Shown here: positions 7,998 through 17,029 of the stretch, piece by piece
Layout of the letters: every line of letters starts with the position of its first letter
How positions within the stretch are numbered: the first letter of the stretch is position 1
NCBI GenBank assembly: GCA_963811365.1
Contig: CAWEQW010000004.1
Span: 90,335-154,334 of the forward strand
Length of the DNA: 64,000 bases
Reading direction: 5' to 3'
Source of the DNA: CAWEQW01 sp963811365
GTDB taxonomy: Bacteria > Actinomycetota > Actinomycetes > Propionibacteriales > Nocardioidaceae
Program-made: the position numbers and the translations under genes
Notes under the pieces: model-generated
The model's input: only the letters and a program-made list of their open reading frames with translations
Databases searched by the model: none
What the model was told of the DNA's origin: nothing

Positions 7998-9524
7998 TCA
8001 CTCGAGCCAGTCCGCCAGCCGGCCGCCGCGGGAGACCGCCCGCAACCGGTCCTCGGTGCGCACCCGGAGCCTGCGGGGCGTGACCACCAGGAGGTCGTCG
8101 CCGCGGCGCAGCACCGTCCGGCCGTCGGGGACGATCGTCTGGCCGTCCCGGACCACCAGCGACACCGACGCCCCCACGGGCAGCCGGAGCTCGGCGACCT
8201 CGACACCGTGCATCCGCGATCGTCGGGTGATCGAGATCTGCAGCAGGTCCGCGGCGATCCGCTCCAGTGGCGCGGCCTCGACCTCGAGGTCGTGCGCGTG
8301 CTCCTGCTCGATCACCCCGAGCCGTCGCGCGACCCAGGGCAGCGTCGGACCCGTGAGCAGGGTGTAGATGACGACCATCACGAAGACGATGTCGAACAGG
8401 TCGCGCGCGCCGCGCACGGCCTCTGCGAGCGGGATGGTGCAGAGCACGATCGGCACCGCGCCGCGCAGCCCGGCCCAGGAGACGAAGCCCTGCTCGCGCA
8501 AGGTGAGGCGACCGGCCCACGAGCAGGCGAGCACCGAGAGCGGCCGTGCGACCACGGTCAGCAGCAGCCCCGCAGCGATGGCGACCCCGATCGTTTCGAG
8601 GCCGATCCGAGCCGGCGAGGCGAGCAGGCCGAGCATCACGAACAGGCCGATCTGCGCCAGCCAGGCGACCCCTTCGGAGAAGGACCGCGTCGCGTTGCGG
8701 TGCGGCAGCTCGCTGTTGCCGAGGACGAGCGCGGCGGCGTACACCGCGGCGAAGCCGGACGCGTGCAGGGCCACCGCTCCTGCGTAGGCGAGGATCGTCA
8801 GCGACAGCACCGCCAGTGGGTACAGGCCGGACGCGGGCAGCGCCGCCCGCCGCATCACCCAGGCGCCCCCGAACCCGATCGCCAGCCCGCACACGAGGCC
8901 GAGCCCGAGCTCGTAGACCACCACCGCGGCGAACCCGCCGACGCCGTGGTCGAGCGCGGTTCCGGCGCTGACGAGAACGACGAGGAGCACCGTCGGGGCG
9001 TCGTTGAGCCCCGACTCCGCCTCCAGCACGCCGGTGAGTCGGCGGGGAAGCGGCACCCGGCGCAGGACCGAGAACACCGCCGCCGCGTCCGTCGGCGAGG
9101 TCACAGCTCCGAGCAGCACGGCGAGCCGCCAGTCCAGCCCGAGCAGGAAGTGCGCCCCGACGGCCATGATCGCGACGCTGACCCCGACGCCGAAGGTGGC
9201 CAGTGCGACACCGAGGCGCATCGCCGGACGGATCTCCTGCCAGGCAGTGGTGAGACCGCCCTCCGCGAGGATCAGGACGAGGGCGGCGAAGCCCAGGGCG
9301 TGGGCGGCCTCGGCGTTCTCGAACTGCAGGCCCAGCCCCGACTCACCGAGCAGGACGCCGAGGAACAGGTACACCAGCAGGCTGGGCAACCCGACGCGGA
9401 CCGAGAGCCGCACCGCCAGGATCGCGACCAGCAGGACCACGGCGCCGACGAGCAGGACGGTGTCGAGCTGGTGGGCGTCGAAGTTCAAGGTCACCTCAGA
9501 CGTCGTCAGGTCACGGGGCAACAT
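7998..9524 (-). CDS. Potassium/proton antiporter (CPA1 family) with C-terminal TrkA_C domain
   Basis: 508 residues. About twelve hydrophobic segments form a Na+/H+ exchanger fold, including the ion-site motifs LLGAVTSPTDAAAVFSVL and EAESGLNDAPTVLLVV, followed by a cytoplasmic regulatory part (LPVGASVSLVVRDGQTIVP, VTPRRLRVRTEDRL) matching a TrkA_C nucleotide/ion sensing domain. This arrangement is that of NhaP2/CvrA-type K+/H+ antiporters. A GTG 10 codons downstream (VTLNFDAHQLD) is an equally good start. Converges with the LytR_C gene. Confidence 0.9.
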   Translation of the reverse strand: MLPRDLTTSEVTLNFDAHQLDTVLLVGAVVLLVAILAVRLSVRVGLPSLLVYLFLGVLLGESGLGLQFENAEAAHALGFAALVLILAEGGLTTAWQEIRPAMRLGVALATFGVGVSVAIMAVGAHFLLGLDWRLAVLLGAVTSPTDAAAVFSVLRRVPLPRRLTGVLEAESGLNDAPTVLLVVLVSAGTALDHGVGGFAAVVVYELGLGLVCGLAIGFGGAWVMRRAALPASGLYPLAVLSLTILAYAGAVALHASGFAAVYAAALVLGNSELPHRNATRSFSEGVAWLAQIGLFVMLGLLASPARIGLETIGVAIAAGLLLTVVARPLSVLACSWAGRLTLREQGFVSWAGLRGAVPIVLCTIPLAEAVRGARDLFDIVFVMVVIYTLLTGPTLPWVARRLGVIEQEHAHDLEVEAAPLERIAADLLQISITRRSRMHGVEVAELRLPVGASVSLVVRDGQTIVPDGRTVLRRGDDLLVVTPRRLRVRTEDRLRAVSRGGRLADWLE

Positions 9525-9885
9525 CCTAAGGGCGCGCCCGCGGGAACGGCGGGGCGCTCAGGCGGGACCGGACCAGGATCAGAGGCCCTGCAGGCGAGGC
9601 AGCCGCGCACGGCGTTCTCGAGCCGTCCCGCCCGCCGTGGTCGGTCCAGCCGGTCACGGAGTCGACGGCGTACCAGCACACCTCGCTCCGCCGGCCATGC
9701 TTCGTCCCGTGCACCGCGCGAGCAGCCGGTCCTCCGCCGGCGCGACACACCGCCCCCGTCCACCGCCCGGCCATGCCGTGGCCGGTCACCGCCGGCACCT
9801 CGGCACGGCGCAACCGCTGCGCGCTCGCCACGGTGGGTCGCACGCAACCAGGTGCCGAGGGCCGGGGCGGTTCCCGGGGCGCCGA
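9525..9885. other. Intergenic, no confident gene
   Basis: 360 bp. A 105-codon minus-strand frame (with CWYAVDSVTGWTDHGGRDG) exists but has no ribosome binding site or recognised family; I treat it as unproven. Confidence 0.3.
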
Positions 9886-10035
9886 CTACAGGTCGAGCAC
9901 CCACTCCCCGCCGGCCCGGACCGGCAGCGCCGCACCCGTGCCCCGCTGCCGGGAGACCACGCCGGCGAACGCGTCCCGCACCGGCGCGGACAGAGGGCCG
10001 GTACCGCCGGACACCTGCACGTCGGTCACGGCCAC
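9886..10035 (-). CDS. Possible small protein downstream of conserved hypothetical gene
   Basis: A 49-codon frame starting GTG, 10 nt after the upstream stop, ending EWVLDL. Nearly every third position is G or C and the sequence (VTDVQVSGGTGPLSAPVRDA) looks protein-like, but no ribosome binding site or homologue is recognised. It may be a real small gene co-transcribed with the 10.0-10.7 kb gene, or a C-terminal remnant. Confidence 0.35.
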   Translation of the reverse strand: MAVTDVQVSGGTGPLSAPVRDAFAGVVSRQRGTGAALPVRAGGEWVLDL

Positions 10036-10045
10036 CGTGCGAGGG

Positions 10046-10732
10046 TCAGCGATGGGTGAACCGGCTCGCCTCGGCCCAACGCTCGGGCTGCAGCTCGACG
10101 ACCTCGTGCCCGAACCACAGGTGGCAGAGCCCGATGGTGCGCCGCAGCATCGCGACCAGCGTGCTGTCCGGCTCGACCATCGGCGACGCGGCGATGCCGG
10201 AGACGCTGGAGTGCACGATCGCGGGCGCGCTGCGGCGGGCGAAGCTGCCGACGCTCCCCCAGCCCATCCCGGTGAAGCCGCGGGCCCAGTCCCGAGCGGC
10301 CGGTACGTCGTCGAGGGCCGCCTGGGTGCGCAGCGACACGTGCGACGCAGGCAGGGCCTCGATGTCGTTCAGCACCCGCTCGCAACGCAGCAGGCCCACC
10401 GCGCAGACGCCCTGCCGCTCGGCCGAGGTGATCGGCAGCGCCGTGAGCGCGGCCTCCCGGGCGATCCAGGCGTCCGCACGCGGGTCCTCGCTGACCAGCC
10501 CGATGACCTCGGGGATCAGCAGCGCGAGCTCCGCACGCGAACCGTCCGCGACGTAGTCGTTCACGTCGCGGGCCATCGCCGCGAGCACCGGATGGGTGCA
10601 AGCGGGGTGGTCCGACCACTTCTCTCCGGCGAGGTAGGAGGCCAGCTCCATGAAGCACGCGCCCTTGCGGGCGTTGCGGTGCTTGCCGCGGGAGAGAACG
10701 GGCATCAGATCCGGCGTGTCGTTGTGCACCAT
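10046..10732 (-). CDS. Conserved actinobacterial hypothetical protein
   Basis: 228 residues, start MVHNDTPDLMPVLSRGKHRN. Conserved-looking core: ACFMELASYLAGEKWSDHPA, CTHPVLAAMARDVNDYVAD, LLIPEVIGLVSEDPRADAWI. Homologues with this start occur widely in actinobacteria without known function. The C-terminal 50 residues (TLVAMLRRTIGLCHLWFGHE) are helical. The Cys/His-containing ACFMELAS...DHPACTH pattern might bind metal; that is only inference. An in-frame Met (MPVLSRGK) 9 codons later is another possible start. Confidence 0.75.
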   Translation of the reverse strand: MVHNDTPDLMPVLSRGKHRNARKGACFMELASYLAGEKWSDHPACTHPVLAAMARDVNDYVADGSRAELALLIPEVIGLVSEDPRADAWIAREAALTALPITSAERQGVCAVGLLRCERVLNDIEALPASHVSLRTQAALDDVPAARDWARGFTGMGWGSVGSFARRSAPAIVHSSVSGIAASPMVEPDSTLVAMLRRTIGLCHLWFGHEVVELQPERWAEASRFTHR

Positions 10733-10987
10733 GCGACCAGCTCCAGAGACGCGGTCCACGTGCGACCTGCACGCGGTCGGGAGTCCAGTTTGCGCCTACG
10801 GCCTATCCGAGGACAACACCACAAACCGGACAAGCGCCGACCGGGCCGGATGCACCGCCACTCCGACCGGCACTCGGCCCCATCACCCGGCCGAATCACG
10901 CGGGGCCTGGCTCACCTGGCGCCGCGAGTGCCGGTCCGAGTGGTCGGCCGGAGCGTCGTCGGCCCGGCCGCACGTGCCGCTCCGGTG

Positions 10988-10993
10988 TAGCGT
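10988..10993 (+). promoter_or_regulatory. -10 box for leaderless aldose epimerase transcript
   Basis: TAGCGT, 7 nt before ATG 11001. Confidence 0.4.
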
Positions 10994-11000
10994 CGCGGCC

Positions 11001-11916
11001 ATGAGCCTGGGGGGAGCCGACATCGAGCTGAGGGCCGGCACGCTGAGGGCCACCGTCACCGAGATCGGCGGCGGCATGCGGTCCCTGCGCGACGCCGGAC
11101 GCGACCTGGTGCTCGACTATCCCGCCGGCACGGTGCGGCCCAAGTACGCCGGTGCGCTGCTGGCGCCCTGGCCGAACCGGCTGGCCGACGGCCGCTACGC
11201 CTTCGACGACGAGACGCACCAGCTGCCGCTGACCGAGCCCGAGCGCCTCAACGCGCTGCACGGTCTGGTCTGCTGGGACCGGTTCGCGGTCCGCAGCCGG
11301 GCGGACGACCGGGTGACGCTCGGCGACACGATCGTGCCGCGCGACGGCTACCCGTTCGAGGTCGACGTCGAGGTCGCCTACGTGCTCGACGAGGACGGCC
11401 TCACGACGAGGGTGACGGCGTCCAACGCCGGTCGTCGCCCGGCTCCATGGGGGACCGGACCGCATCCCTACCTGGTCGCCGGCGACGGTCCGGTGGACGC
11501 CTGGGAGCTTGCACTCGACGCGGACGAGGTGCTCGAGGTGACCCCCGACCGGCTGCTCCCGACCGGCCCTGCAGCCGGTCGGGAGCACACCCCTCGACTT
11601 CCGCGGAGGCCGGCTGGTGGGCGACGCCGAGGTGGACCACGCGTTCACCGGGCTGGCCCGCGGCGACGACGGGCACGCCCGGGTCACCGTACGCGCCGCC
11701 GACGGCACGGGTGTCGCCTGCTCGTGGGACCCTGACGAGCTGCCGTGGGTGCAGGCGCACACCGCCGACCACCTGGAGCCTGCACGGCGCCGGCGGGCCC
11801 TCGCGATCGAGCCGATGACCTGCCCGCCCGACGGCTACAACAGCGGCGCGGACCTGGTCGTTCTCGGTCCGGGCGACCGCCACCAGGTGGGCTGGCGGAT
11901 CGCTCCCCTGCGCTGA
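11001..11916 (+). pseudogene. Aldose 1-epimerase family protein, one frameshift
   Basis: The 5' frame (ATG 11001) encodes the galactose-mutarotase N-terminus with TVTEIGGGMRSL, YAGALLAPWPNRLADGRYAF, the ligand-binding ALHGLVCWDRF and the catalytic-His region GTGPHPYLVAGDG. Near 11580 the frame is lost; from about 11590 a +1 frame continues LDFRGGRLVGDAEVDHAFTG to LPWVQAHTADHLEP, AIEPMTCPPDGYN and a stop at 11916, matching the family C-terminus including the catalytic Glu region. A single inserted base in GCAGCCGGTCGGGAG explains it. Intact, the enzyme would interconvert sugar anomers in the cytoplasm. Could be a sequencing indel. Confidence 0.8.
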
Positions 11917-12071
11917 GTGACACCCGGGTGGACCAGTCCACCGAGCGCCGAGCGCACCGACGAAACCCCCGAAACGCCTGACTCGGGTGGTGTCGCCGTG
12001 CCTAGACTCGGGCTCTCTCGTCGGCCTGCCCCGCTGCTCCCGGCCCGTGCCCCCCGGAAGAGGACCTCCGC

Positions 12072-13040
12072 ATGCCCCGTCGTCCGTACGCCGCAGCCGT
12101 CGCGCTGCTGACCGCCGCCGCAGCCGTCGCCCTCGCCGCGCCGGCCACCGCCACCACCGCCACGGCGCGCACCTCGACCGCGGTTCCGCACGTCGTCAAC
12201 GGCACCCACTACCGGAGCGCGGGCGTCGTGACCCGGCCCCCGACCGTGAAGGCGAACGCCTGGGCCGTCGTCGACATGGACACCGGCCGGGTGATCGGCG
12301 CGCACGACCGCCACGCATGGCTTCCGCAGGCGTCGACCATCAAGCTGCTGACCGCCATCACGGCCGCCGACCGGGTGCCCGCGCTGCCTCGGCACCGGGT
12401 CACCTGGGCCGAGGCGCACCCGCAGTACTGCACCTGCGCGGGCCTGGTCGTCGGGCGCCGCTACGCGCGCAAGGCGCTGATGGCCGGCATGCTGCTGCCC
12501 TCGGGCAACGACGCCGCCGAGGCGCTGGCCGGCTCCGACCCGCGGGGCCACCGGGCGTTCATCGCCGCCGAGAACGCGAAGGCCGCCGCGCTCGGCGCCG
12601 AGGACACCGTCGTCGTGACGCCCTCCGGGCTGACGGCGCGCGGCGCGCACTCCTCGGCGTACGACCTGCTGGTCTTCCTGCGGGCCGCGCAGGCCGACAG
12701 CGTGGTCGAGCCGATCCTCGACCTGGCGCACTTCGACCTCGGACCGCGCGTGGGGCCGAAGCACCGGGTCTACCGGCGCACCGACTACGTGAACCAGTAC
12801 GTCGCAGCCAACCCGGGGACGCAGGGCAAGAGCGGCTTCACCACCCCGGCGCAGAACACGCTCGTGGTGAACACGCCGGTCGACGGCCACCACATCGGTG
12901 TCGCCACGCTCGGCTCGCCCAGCGGGTACTCCACCTCGGGAGCCCGGGCGCTGACGATGTGGGCGGACGCCAACTTCGCCAAGCTGGCGCCGATCGGCCG
13001 GCTACCGGCAGCACCGGGCCCGTCGCTCGCCCAGGGCTGA
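12072..13040 (+). CDS. D-alanyl-D-alanine carboxypeptidase (peptidase S11 family)
   Basis: 322 residues. Signal peptide of about 27 residues (AAAVALLTAAAAVALAAPATA), then a penicillin-binding S11 domain: SxxK motif STIK (Ser88, Lys91), SGN motif in LLPSGNDAAEAL (144-146), and KSG in TQGKSGFTTPAQ replacing the usual KTG. It trims the terminal D-Ala of peptidoglycan stem peptides outside the membrane. Ribosome binding site AAGAGGA lies about 10 nt before the ATG, and a TAGACT -10 box lies about 65 nt upstream. No C-terminal membrane anchor is visible, so it is probably secreted or loosely bound. Confidence 0.88.
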   Translation: MPRRPYAAAVALLTAAAAVALAAPATATTATARTSTAVPHVVNGTHYRSAGVVTRPPTVKANAWAVVDMDTGRVIGAHDRHAWLPQASTIKLLTAITAADRVPALPRHRVTWAEAHPQYCTCAGLVVGRRYARKALMAGMLLPSGNDAAEALAGSDPRGHRAFIAAENAKAAALGAEDTVVVTPSGLTARGAHSSAYDLLVFLRAAQADSVVEPILDLAHFDLGPRVGPKHRVYRRTDYVNQYVAANPGTQGKSGFTTPAQNTLVVNTPVDGHHIGVATLGSPSGYSTSGARALTMWADANFAKLAPIGRLPAAPGPSLAQG

Positions 13041-13064
13041 GCTCACCGGCTCCCACGACCCGGC

Positions 13065-13544
13065 TCACCCGGCGAGAGCGGTGTCCTCGGTCGCGAGCGC
13101 GGTGGCCACCGCGACCACGGCGAACAACGCCAGCGTGAGCACGTGCACGCCTGTGCACCACAGGCAGATCGCGTCGAGCCGGAAGAGCTCGACCCAGACG
13201 AGGTAGACGACCATCAGCACGCCGACCGACGCGGCGCCCAGCCGCAGCCGGGCCACGCCGTTGCCGGTCCGGTGCCAGGCGGTGGGCAGGCAGAGCAGCG
13301 TCATGGCCACGAAGAAGACCAGGCCCAGCACCGCGACCGAGATCCCCAGGATCGACGCGTAGCTGCTCGTGGTCACCTTCAGGCAGTTGACGGTGCCGGA
13401 GTCGGAGCAGGCGAGGGTCTGCGACGCGGTGAAGTGCTCGAAGGTGAGGTAGCCGGCGTCGAGCAGGCCGAGCACGCAGATCACCAAGGACGCGGGCGCT
13501 GACCAGCGCGGGAAGGAACGTACCTGCTGCTCCGCGACGGTCAT
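13065..13544 (-). CDS. Vitamin K epoxide reductase family protein
   Basis: 159 residues, four to five membrane segments. It has the periplasm-facing loop cysteines in LACSDSGTVNCLKV and the redox CLWC pair in DAICLWCTGVHVLT, the VKOR signature. Bacterial VKOR reoxidises a DsbA-like disulfide-forming partner using menaquinone. The gene sits 7 nt downstream of a membrane-anchored thioredoxin-like protein with CPYC, the expected partner, so the two form an oxidative protein-folding module. Confidence 0.88.
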   Translation of the reverse strand: MTVAEQQVRSFPRWSAPASLVICVLGLLDAGYLTFEHFTASQTLACSDSGTVNCLKVTTSSYASILGISVAVLGLVFFVAMTLLCLPTAWHRTGNGVARLRLGAASVGVLMVVYLVWVELFRLDAICLWCTGVHVLTLALFAVVAVATALATEDTALAG

Positions 13545-13551
13545 GGTGACC

Positions 13552-14466
13552 TCACTGGCCGTTGAGGGCCTTGGCCGCCGCGGTGACTCCGGCGGAGCCG
13601 CAGACGTCAGCGGGCTTGTCGTCGGTCAGGGTGCAGAGCCGGGCGGTGATGACGTTCGCCGTGCCGAGCACGCTCTGCGCCACCTGGCTCTTGGGGTCGG
13701 ACAGCGCCCGCGCGACCTGCAGGTGGCTCATCCCCTGGAGCACGCCCGGGTCGTAGCTGGCGCCGGAGATGAGGTAGCGCCCACCGAGGTCCACGAACGG
13801 GATCGCGCCCTGGCTCTGTGCGGGGACGTAGGGCGGCGCGTCGTAGGTGTCGAACAGCTTCTGGTCGGCGGCGGGCAGCGTGTCCAGCGGCGCGTAGGAG
13901 CTGCCCTGTCGCTGGTTGCTCTCGGTCTCGTAACCGCTGAACGACAGGTACGGGCTGTCGTACGTCGCCCCGTGGAAGGAGAGCGTGGCCGTGGACGGGT
14001 AGACGTCCTGCGCCGACGACGTGGTCTCGCCGAGCCCGTGGAAGGTGCCGAACCGCGACATCGCCGCGACGACGGCCCATCGCTCCGCGGCGCAGTAGGG
14101 GCAGTACTCCGCGCCGACGTACAGCACCCGAGGGAGCCCGTTCGCGGTCAGCGGCTGCCCCTTGGTGATCGGCGCCGGCGCCGACTTGACGGCCCCCACA
14201 CCGACCTTGTCGAAGGCGGACGCGGGAACGCTCGCGACCGCGTCGACGACCGCGTTCGAGGCACTCGAGGTGCCCTGCCTGCCACCGGCGCTCGAGGACT
14301 GGCCGGTGGCCAGCTTGATGACGACCAGCCCGACGATCACCACCACGACCGCACCGACCGCGGTCAGGGAGAGCACCAGCCGGCGACGACGGCGGGCCTC
14401 CTCCGCCTTGAGGGCAGCCAGCTTGGCCTGGCGGCCTTCGAGGTCTTGGGCCTTTCGTCGTGCCAC
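13552..14466 (-). CDS. Membrane-anchored thioredoxin-like protein (DUF929), VKOR partner
   Basis: 304 residues: a highly charged cytoplasmic N-terminus (MARRKAQDLEGRQAKLAALK), one transmembrane segment at 31-52, a Ser/Gly linker and an extracytoplasmic thioredoxin-like DUF929 domain with CPYC (Cys122, Cys125; VLYVGAEYCPYCAAERWAVV). DUF929 proteins resemble DsbA-type thiol oxidoreductases. It precedes the VKOR gene by only 7 nt, so it likely introduces disulfides into secreted proteins and is reoxidised by VKOR. Confidence 0.87.
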   Translation of the reverse strand: MARRKAQDLEGRQAKLAALKAEEARRRRRLVLSLTAVGAVVVVIVGLVVIKLATGQSSSAGGRQGTSSASNAVVDAVASVPASAFDKVGVGAVKSAPAPITKGQPLTANGLPRVLYVGAEYCPYCAAERWAVVAAMSRFGTFHGLGETTSSAQDVYPSTATLSFHGATYDSPYLSFSGYETESNQRQGSSYAPLDTLPAADQKLFDTYDAPPYVPAQSQGAIPFVDLGGRYLISGASYDPGVLQGMSHLQVARALSDPKSQVAQSVLGTANVITARLCTLTDDKPADVCGSAGVTAAAKALNGQ

Positions 14467-14583
14467 GCTGCCTGCTCTCGTCCCGGTCGACCCGCGGTCG
14501 ACGTCGTCACAATCCCGAGCCGAGCGTACCGACCGACCTCGAAAGCCAGCCCGTCGACCGGCGTCGCACCGCCCGCGACGAGG

Positions 14584-15024
14584 TCAGCAGCAGGCCGCCG
14601 TCGCGGTGTCCGGGGCACAGCACGCCGCCCCGTCGGCCCGCTCTCCGAAGAAGGTCGGGCTGTCGGCGAGCACCGTGTAGACCTCCCACCGCTCGTCGTC
14701 CGGCGCCCCCTCGACCCAGAACTTGTCCTGGCTCGCGTAGCAGCAGGTCGTGCCGCGCTCGTCGACGGAGGCGAGCCCCGAGGCGACGAGCCTCGCCTGC
14801 TGGGCGTCCACCGCCTGCACGTCGGAGACCTCGACGCCGAGATGGTTGAGCGTGCCGCCCCGTCCCGGGTTCTCGAGCAGCACCAGCTTCAGGGGCGGGT
14901 CGTCGACGGCGAAGTTGGCGTAGCCGGGCCGGGTCTTGGCCGGCTCGACGCCGAAGAGGCGGGTGTAGAACGCGGTGGACGCCTCGACATCGTCGACGTT
15001 GAGGGCCAGCTGGATGCGTGACAT
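14584..15024 (-). CDS. arsI: ArsI/CadI-type vicinal-oxygen-chelate protein (organoarsenical or heavy-metal resistance)
   Basis: 146 residues of the glyoxalase/VOC fold: RIQLALNVDDVEASTAFYTR start, GVEVSDVQAV, then TCCYASQDKFWVEGAPDD with the vicinal cysteine pair of ArsI, and a Cys-rich tail (AACCAPDTATAACC). ArsI is an Fe(II) C-As lyase that demethylates trivalent methylarsenicals; CadI-type relatives bind cadmium. Divergent from arsR with two palindromic operator-like sites between them, so it is probably derepressed by arsenite. Confidence 0.82.
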   Translation of the reverse strand: MSRIQLALNVDDVEASTAFYTRLFGVEPAKTRPGYANFAVDDPPLKLVLLENPGRGGTLNHLGVEVSDVQAVDAQQARLVASGLASVDERGTTCCYASQDKFWVEGAPDDERWEVYTVLADSPTFFGERADGAACCAPDTATAACC

Positions 15025-15042
15025 GGCGTCTCCTTGGCTTGA

Positions 15043-15060
15043 TATTGACCTCTGTCAATA
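15043..15060. promoter_or_regulatory. ArsR operator-like palindrome 1
   Basis: TATTGAC-CTCT-GTCAATA, a perfect 7-bp inverted repeat around 4 nt, 18 nt upstream of arsI in the divergent promoter region. ATTGA-N6-TCAAT is typical of ArsR-family sites. Confidence 0.6.
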
Positions 15061-15078
15061 CCTGAGGCTGCCACATAC

Positions 15079-15094
15079 ATTGATATTCGTCAAT
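15079..15094. promoter_or_regulatory. ArsR operator-like palindrome 2
   Basis: ATTGA-TATTCG-TCAAT, the same ATTGA-N6-TCAAT layout as the site at 15043, closer to arsR. Two sites fit dual control of the divergent arsI and arsR genes. Confidence 0.58.
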
Positions 15095-15139
15095 ATGTTG
15101 GCTAGACTGATGCCGATCTCGACACCGGAGGTGCCGTCC

Positions 15140-15496
15140 ATGGCTGTGCGCGAGCTTCCCGTGCTGAACCAGCCCGAGGTGCGACCCTGCTGTCCGCCGC
15201 TGAGCCGCGAGCTGCTCGGTGAGCCCCAGGCCGAGACGCTGTCCTCGCAGTTCGCCGCCCTTGCCGATCCGGTCCGGCTGCGGCTGGTCTCTCTGCTCGC
15301 CAACGCCGACTCGGGCGCCGTGTGCGCCTGCGACCTGGTCCGGCCGGCCGGGCGGAGCCAGGGGACGGTGAGCCACCACCTGAAGGTGCTGTCGCGGGCC
15401 GGACTGGTCACCAGCGAGCGCCGCGGGCGCAACATCTGGTACGCCGTCGTGCCGGCCGCTCTGGAGGCGCTGCGCGACGTGCTGGCCGGCAGCTGA
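15140..15496 (+). CDS. arsR: ArsR family metalloregulator (first copy)
   Basis: 118-residue winged-helix repressor: FAALADPVRLRLVSLLAN, AVCACDLVRPAGRSQ, recognition helix GTVSHHLKVLSRAGLV, wing RRGRNIWYAVV. Cysteines in VRPCCPPL near the N-terminus and in VCACDL are candidate As(III) ligands. ATG 15140 follows GGAGGT by 8 nt, which decides this start over in-frame ATGs upstream. Divergent from arsI; expected to release the ATTGA-N6-TCAAT boxes on binding arsenite. Confidence 0.85.
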   Translation: MAVRELPVLNQPEVRPCCPPLSRELLGEPQAETLSSQFAALADPVRLRLVSLLANADSGAVCACDLVRPAGRSQGTVSHHLKVLSRAGLVTSERRGRNIWYAVVPAALEALRDVLAGS

Positions 15497-15544
15497 TCCG
15501 GCCCCTGGCTGGCGCTACGCATAGACAGGTGTCAACATAGACGT

Positions 15545-15913
15545 ATGTCGATGCTCTCTGCACTGCCGGTGCTGAGTGAGCCCCTGGCCCGCTGCGTGCC
15601 GCTGGCGCGCGAGCCGCTGGACGCCGCTCAGGCCGCGCAGCTCGCCCCGCTGCTCAAGGCGATCGCGGACCCGGTGCGGCTGCGGCTGCTGTCGCTCGTG
15701 CTCTCCCACGAGGGCGCCGAGGCGTGCGTGTGCGACCTGACGCCGCACTTCGACCTCTCCCAGCCCACGATCAGCCACCACCTCAAGGTGCTGCACGAAT
15801 GCGGGCTGCTCGACCGCGAGAAGCGGGCCACCTGGGTCTTCTACCAGGCGCGCCCGGAGGCGATGGCAGCCCTGCGCACCTTGTTCACGAGCGCCGCCGA
15901 GGCGCCGGCGTGA
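15545..15913 (+). CDS. ArsR family metalloregulator (second copy)
   Basis: 122 residues: LLKAIADPVRLRLLSLVLSH, metal-binding type loop AEACVCDLTPHFDLSQ, recognition helix PTISHHLKVLHECGLL, wing KRATWVFYQARPE. The ELCVCDL-like ACVCDL motif is the classical As(III) site. The ATG is embedded in a repeat-rich stretch ATAGACAGGTGTC/ACATAGACGTATGTC (15521-15549), probably its own operator. The stop overlaps the GTG of acr3 (GTGA), so it heads the acr3-arsC transcript. Confidence 0.83.
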   Translation: MSMLSALPVLSEPLARCVPLAREPLDAAQAAQLAPLLKAIADPVRLRLLSLVLSHEGAEACVCDLTPHFDLSQPTISHHLKVLHECGLLDREKRATWVFYQARPEAMAALRTLFTSAAEAPA

Positions 15914-17029
15914 GCGACGCGGTGCACGAGCTCCCGGCGTCGACCGCCGACGACAGCGTCCTCGAGCGGCTCTCGGTCCTGGACCGGTTCCTCCCGGTGT
16001 GGATCCTCGCCGCGATGGCCCTCGGCCTGCTGCTCGGTCGCGTGGTGCCCGGGCTCGACGACGCGCTGGCCGCCGTTCAGGTCGGAGACGTCTCGCTGCC
16101 GATCGCCGTCGGCCTCCTGGTGATGATGTACCCGGTCCTGGCCAAGGTCCGGTACGACGAGCTCGGCCACGTCACCGGCGACCGCCCTCTGCTGGGGGTG
16201 TCGATCCTGCTGAACTGGGTGGTCGGCCCCGCGCTGATGTTCGCGCTGGCCTGGGTCTTCCTCCCCGACCTCCCGGCCTACCGCACCGGCCTGGTCATCG
16301 TCGGCCTGGCGCGGTGCATCGCCATGGTGCTGATCTGGAACGACCTCGCCTGCGGGGACCGGGAGGCCGCCGCCATCCTGGTCGCCCTCAACGCGGTCTT
16401 CCAGATCCTCGCCTTCGCGCTCCTGGGCTACTTCTACCTCCAGGTGCTGCCCGGCTGGCTCGGGCTCGAGCAGGCCGCGCTGCAGGTCTCCGTCGGCGCG
16501 ATCGCCCGCAGCGTGCTGGTCTTCCTCGGCATCCCCCTGCTGGCCGGGTTCCTGACCCGGACTCTCGGCGAGCGCGCGAAGGGCCGCGAGTGGTACGAGA
16601 CCCGGCTGCTGCCGCGGATCGGTCCGGCCGCGCTCTACGGTCTGCTGTTCACGATCGTCATCCTCTTCGCGCTGCAGGGCGCACACGATCACCTCCCAGC
16701 CCCTGGACGTGGTGCGGATCGCGCGTACCGCTGCTCGGCGTACTTCGCGCTGATGTGGGGCGGCTCGATGCTGCTGACCCGGGGACTGCGGTTCCGACTA
16801 CCCGCAGGCGACCGCGGTCTCGTTCACCGCTGCCGGCAACAACTTCGAGCTCGCGATCGCGGTGGCGATCGGCGTCTTCGGCGTCACCAGCGGCCAGGCG
16901 CTCGCCGGCGTGGTCGGACCCCTGATCGAGGTGCCGGCGCTGGTCGGGCTGGTCTACGTCGGGCTGTGGGCGCGCCGCTTCTTCCCCGACCAGCAGGCCC
17001 GTCCCGACCCGACCGGAGCCGTCCGGTGA
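15910..17029 (+). pseudogene. acr3: ACR3 family arsenite efflux permease, frameshifted three times
   Basis: GTG 15910 overlaps the stop of the second arsR. Clear ACR3 sequence runs through ILLNWVVGPALMFALAWVFL, the conserved LARCIAMVLIWNDLACGD (essential thiol) and LALNAVFQILAFALLGYFYL-like segments to LFALQG at 16679. Then reading needs three frame changes: ITSQPLDVVRIA, YFALMWGGSMLLTRGL, and YPQATAVSFTAAGNNFELA to the stop at 17029. Together they give a complete about 370-residue ten-helix permease. Indels at about 16680, 16725 and 16800 either kill the gene or are sequencing errors. Confidence 0.8.

Noticed and set aside
9526..9843. 105-codon minus-strand frame with CWYAVDSVTGW
   Set aside because: No ribosome binding site, weak codon bias toward its ends and no recognised family.
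8208..10556. 782-codon plus-strand frame opposite the antiporter
   Set aside because: Low-complexity His/Arg/Asp-rich shadow of a well-defined membrane protein on the other strand.
12000..12400. Ala-rich repeats that could suggest a CRISPR or tandem array
   Set aside because: These are codons of a signal peptide; no spaced identical repeats were found. No CRISPR array was seen anywhere in the window.
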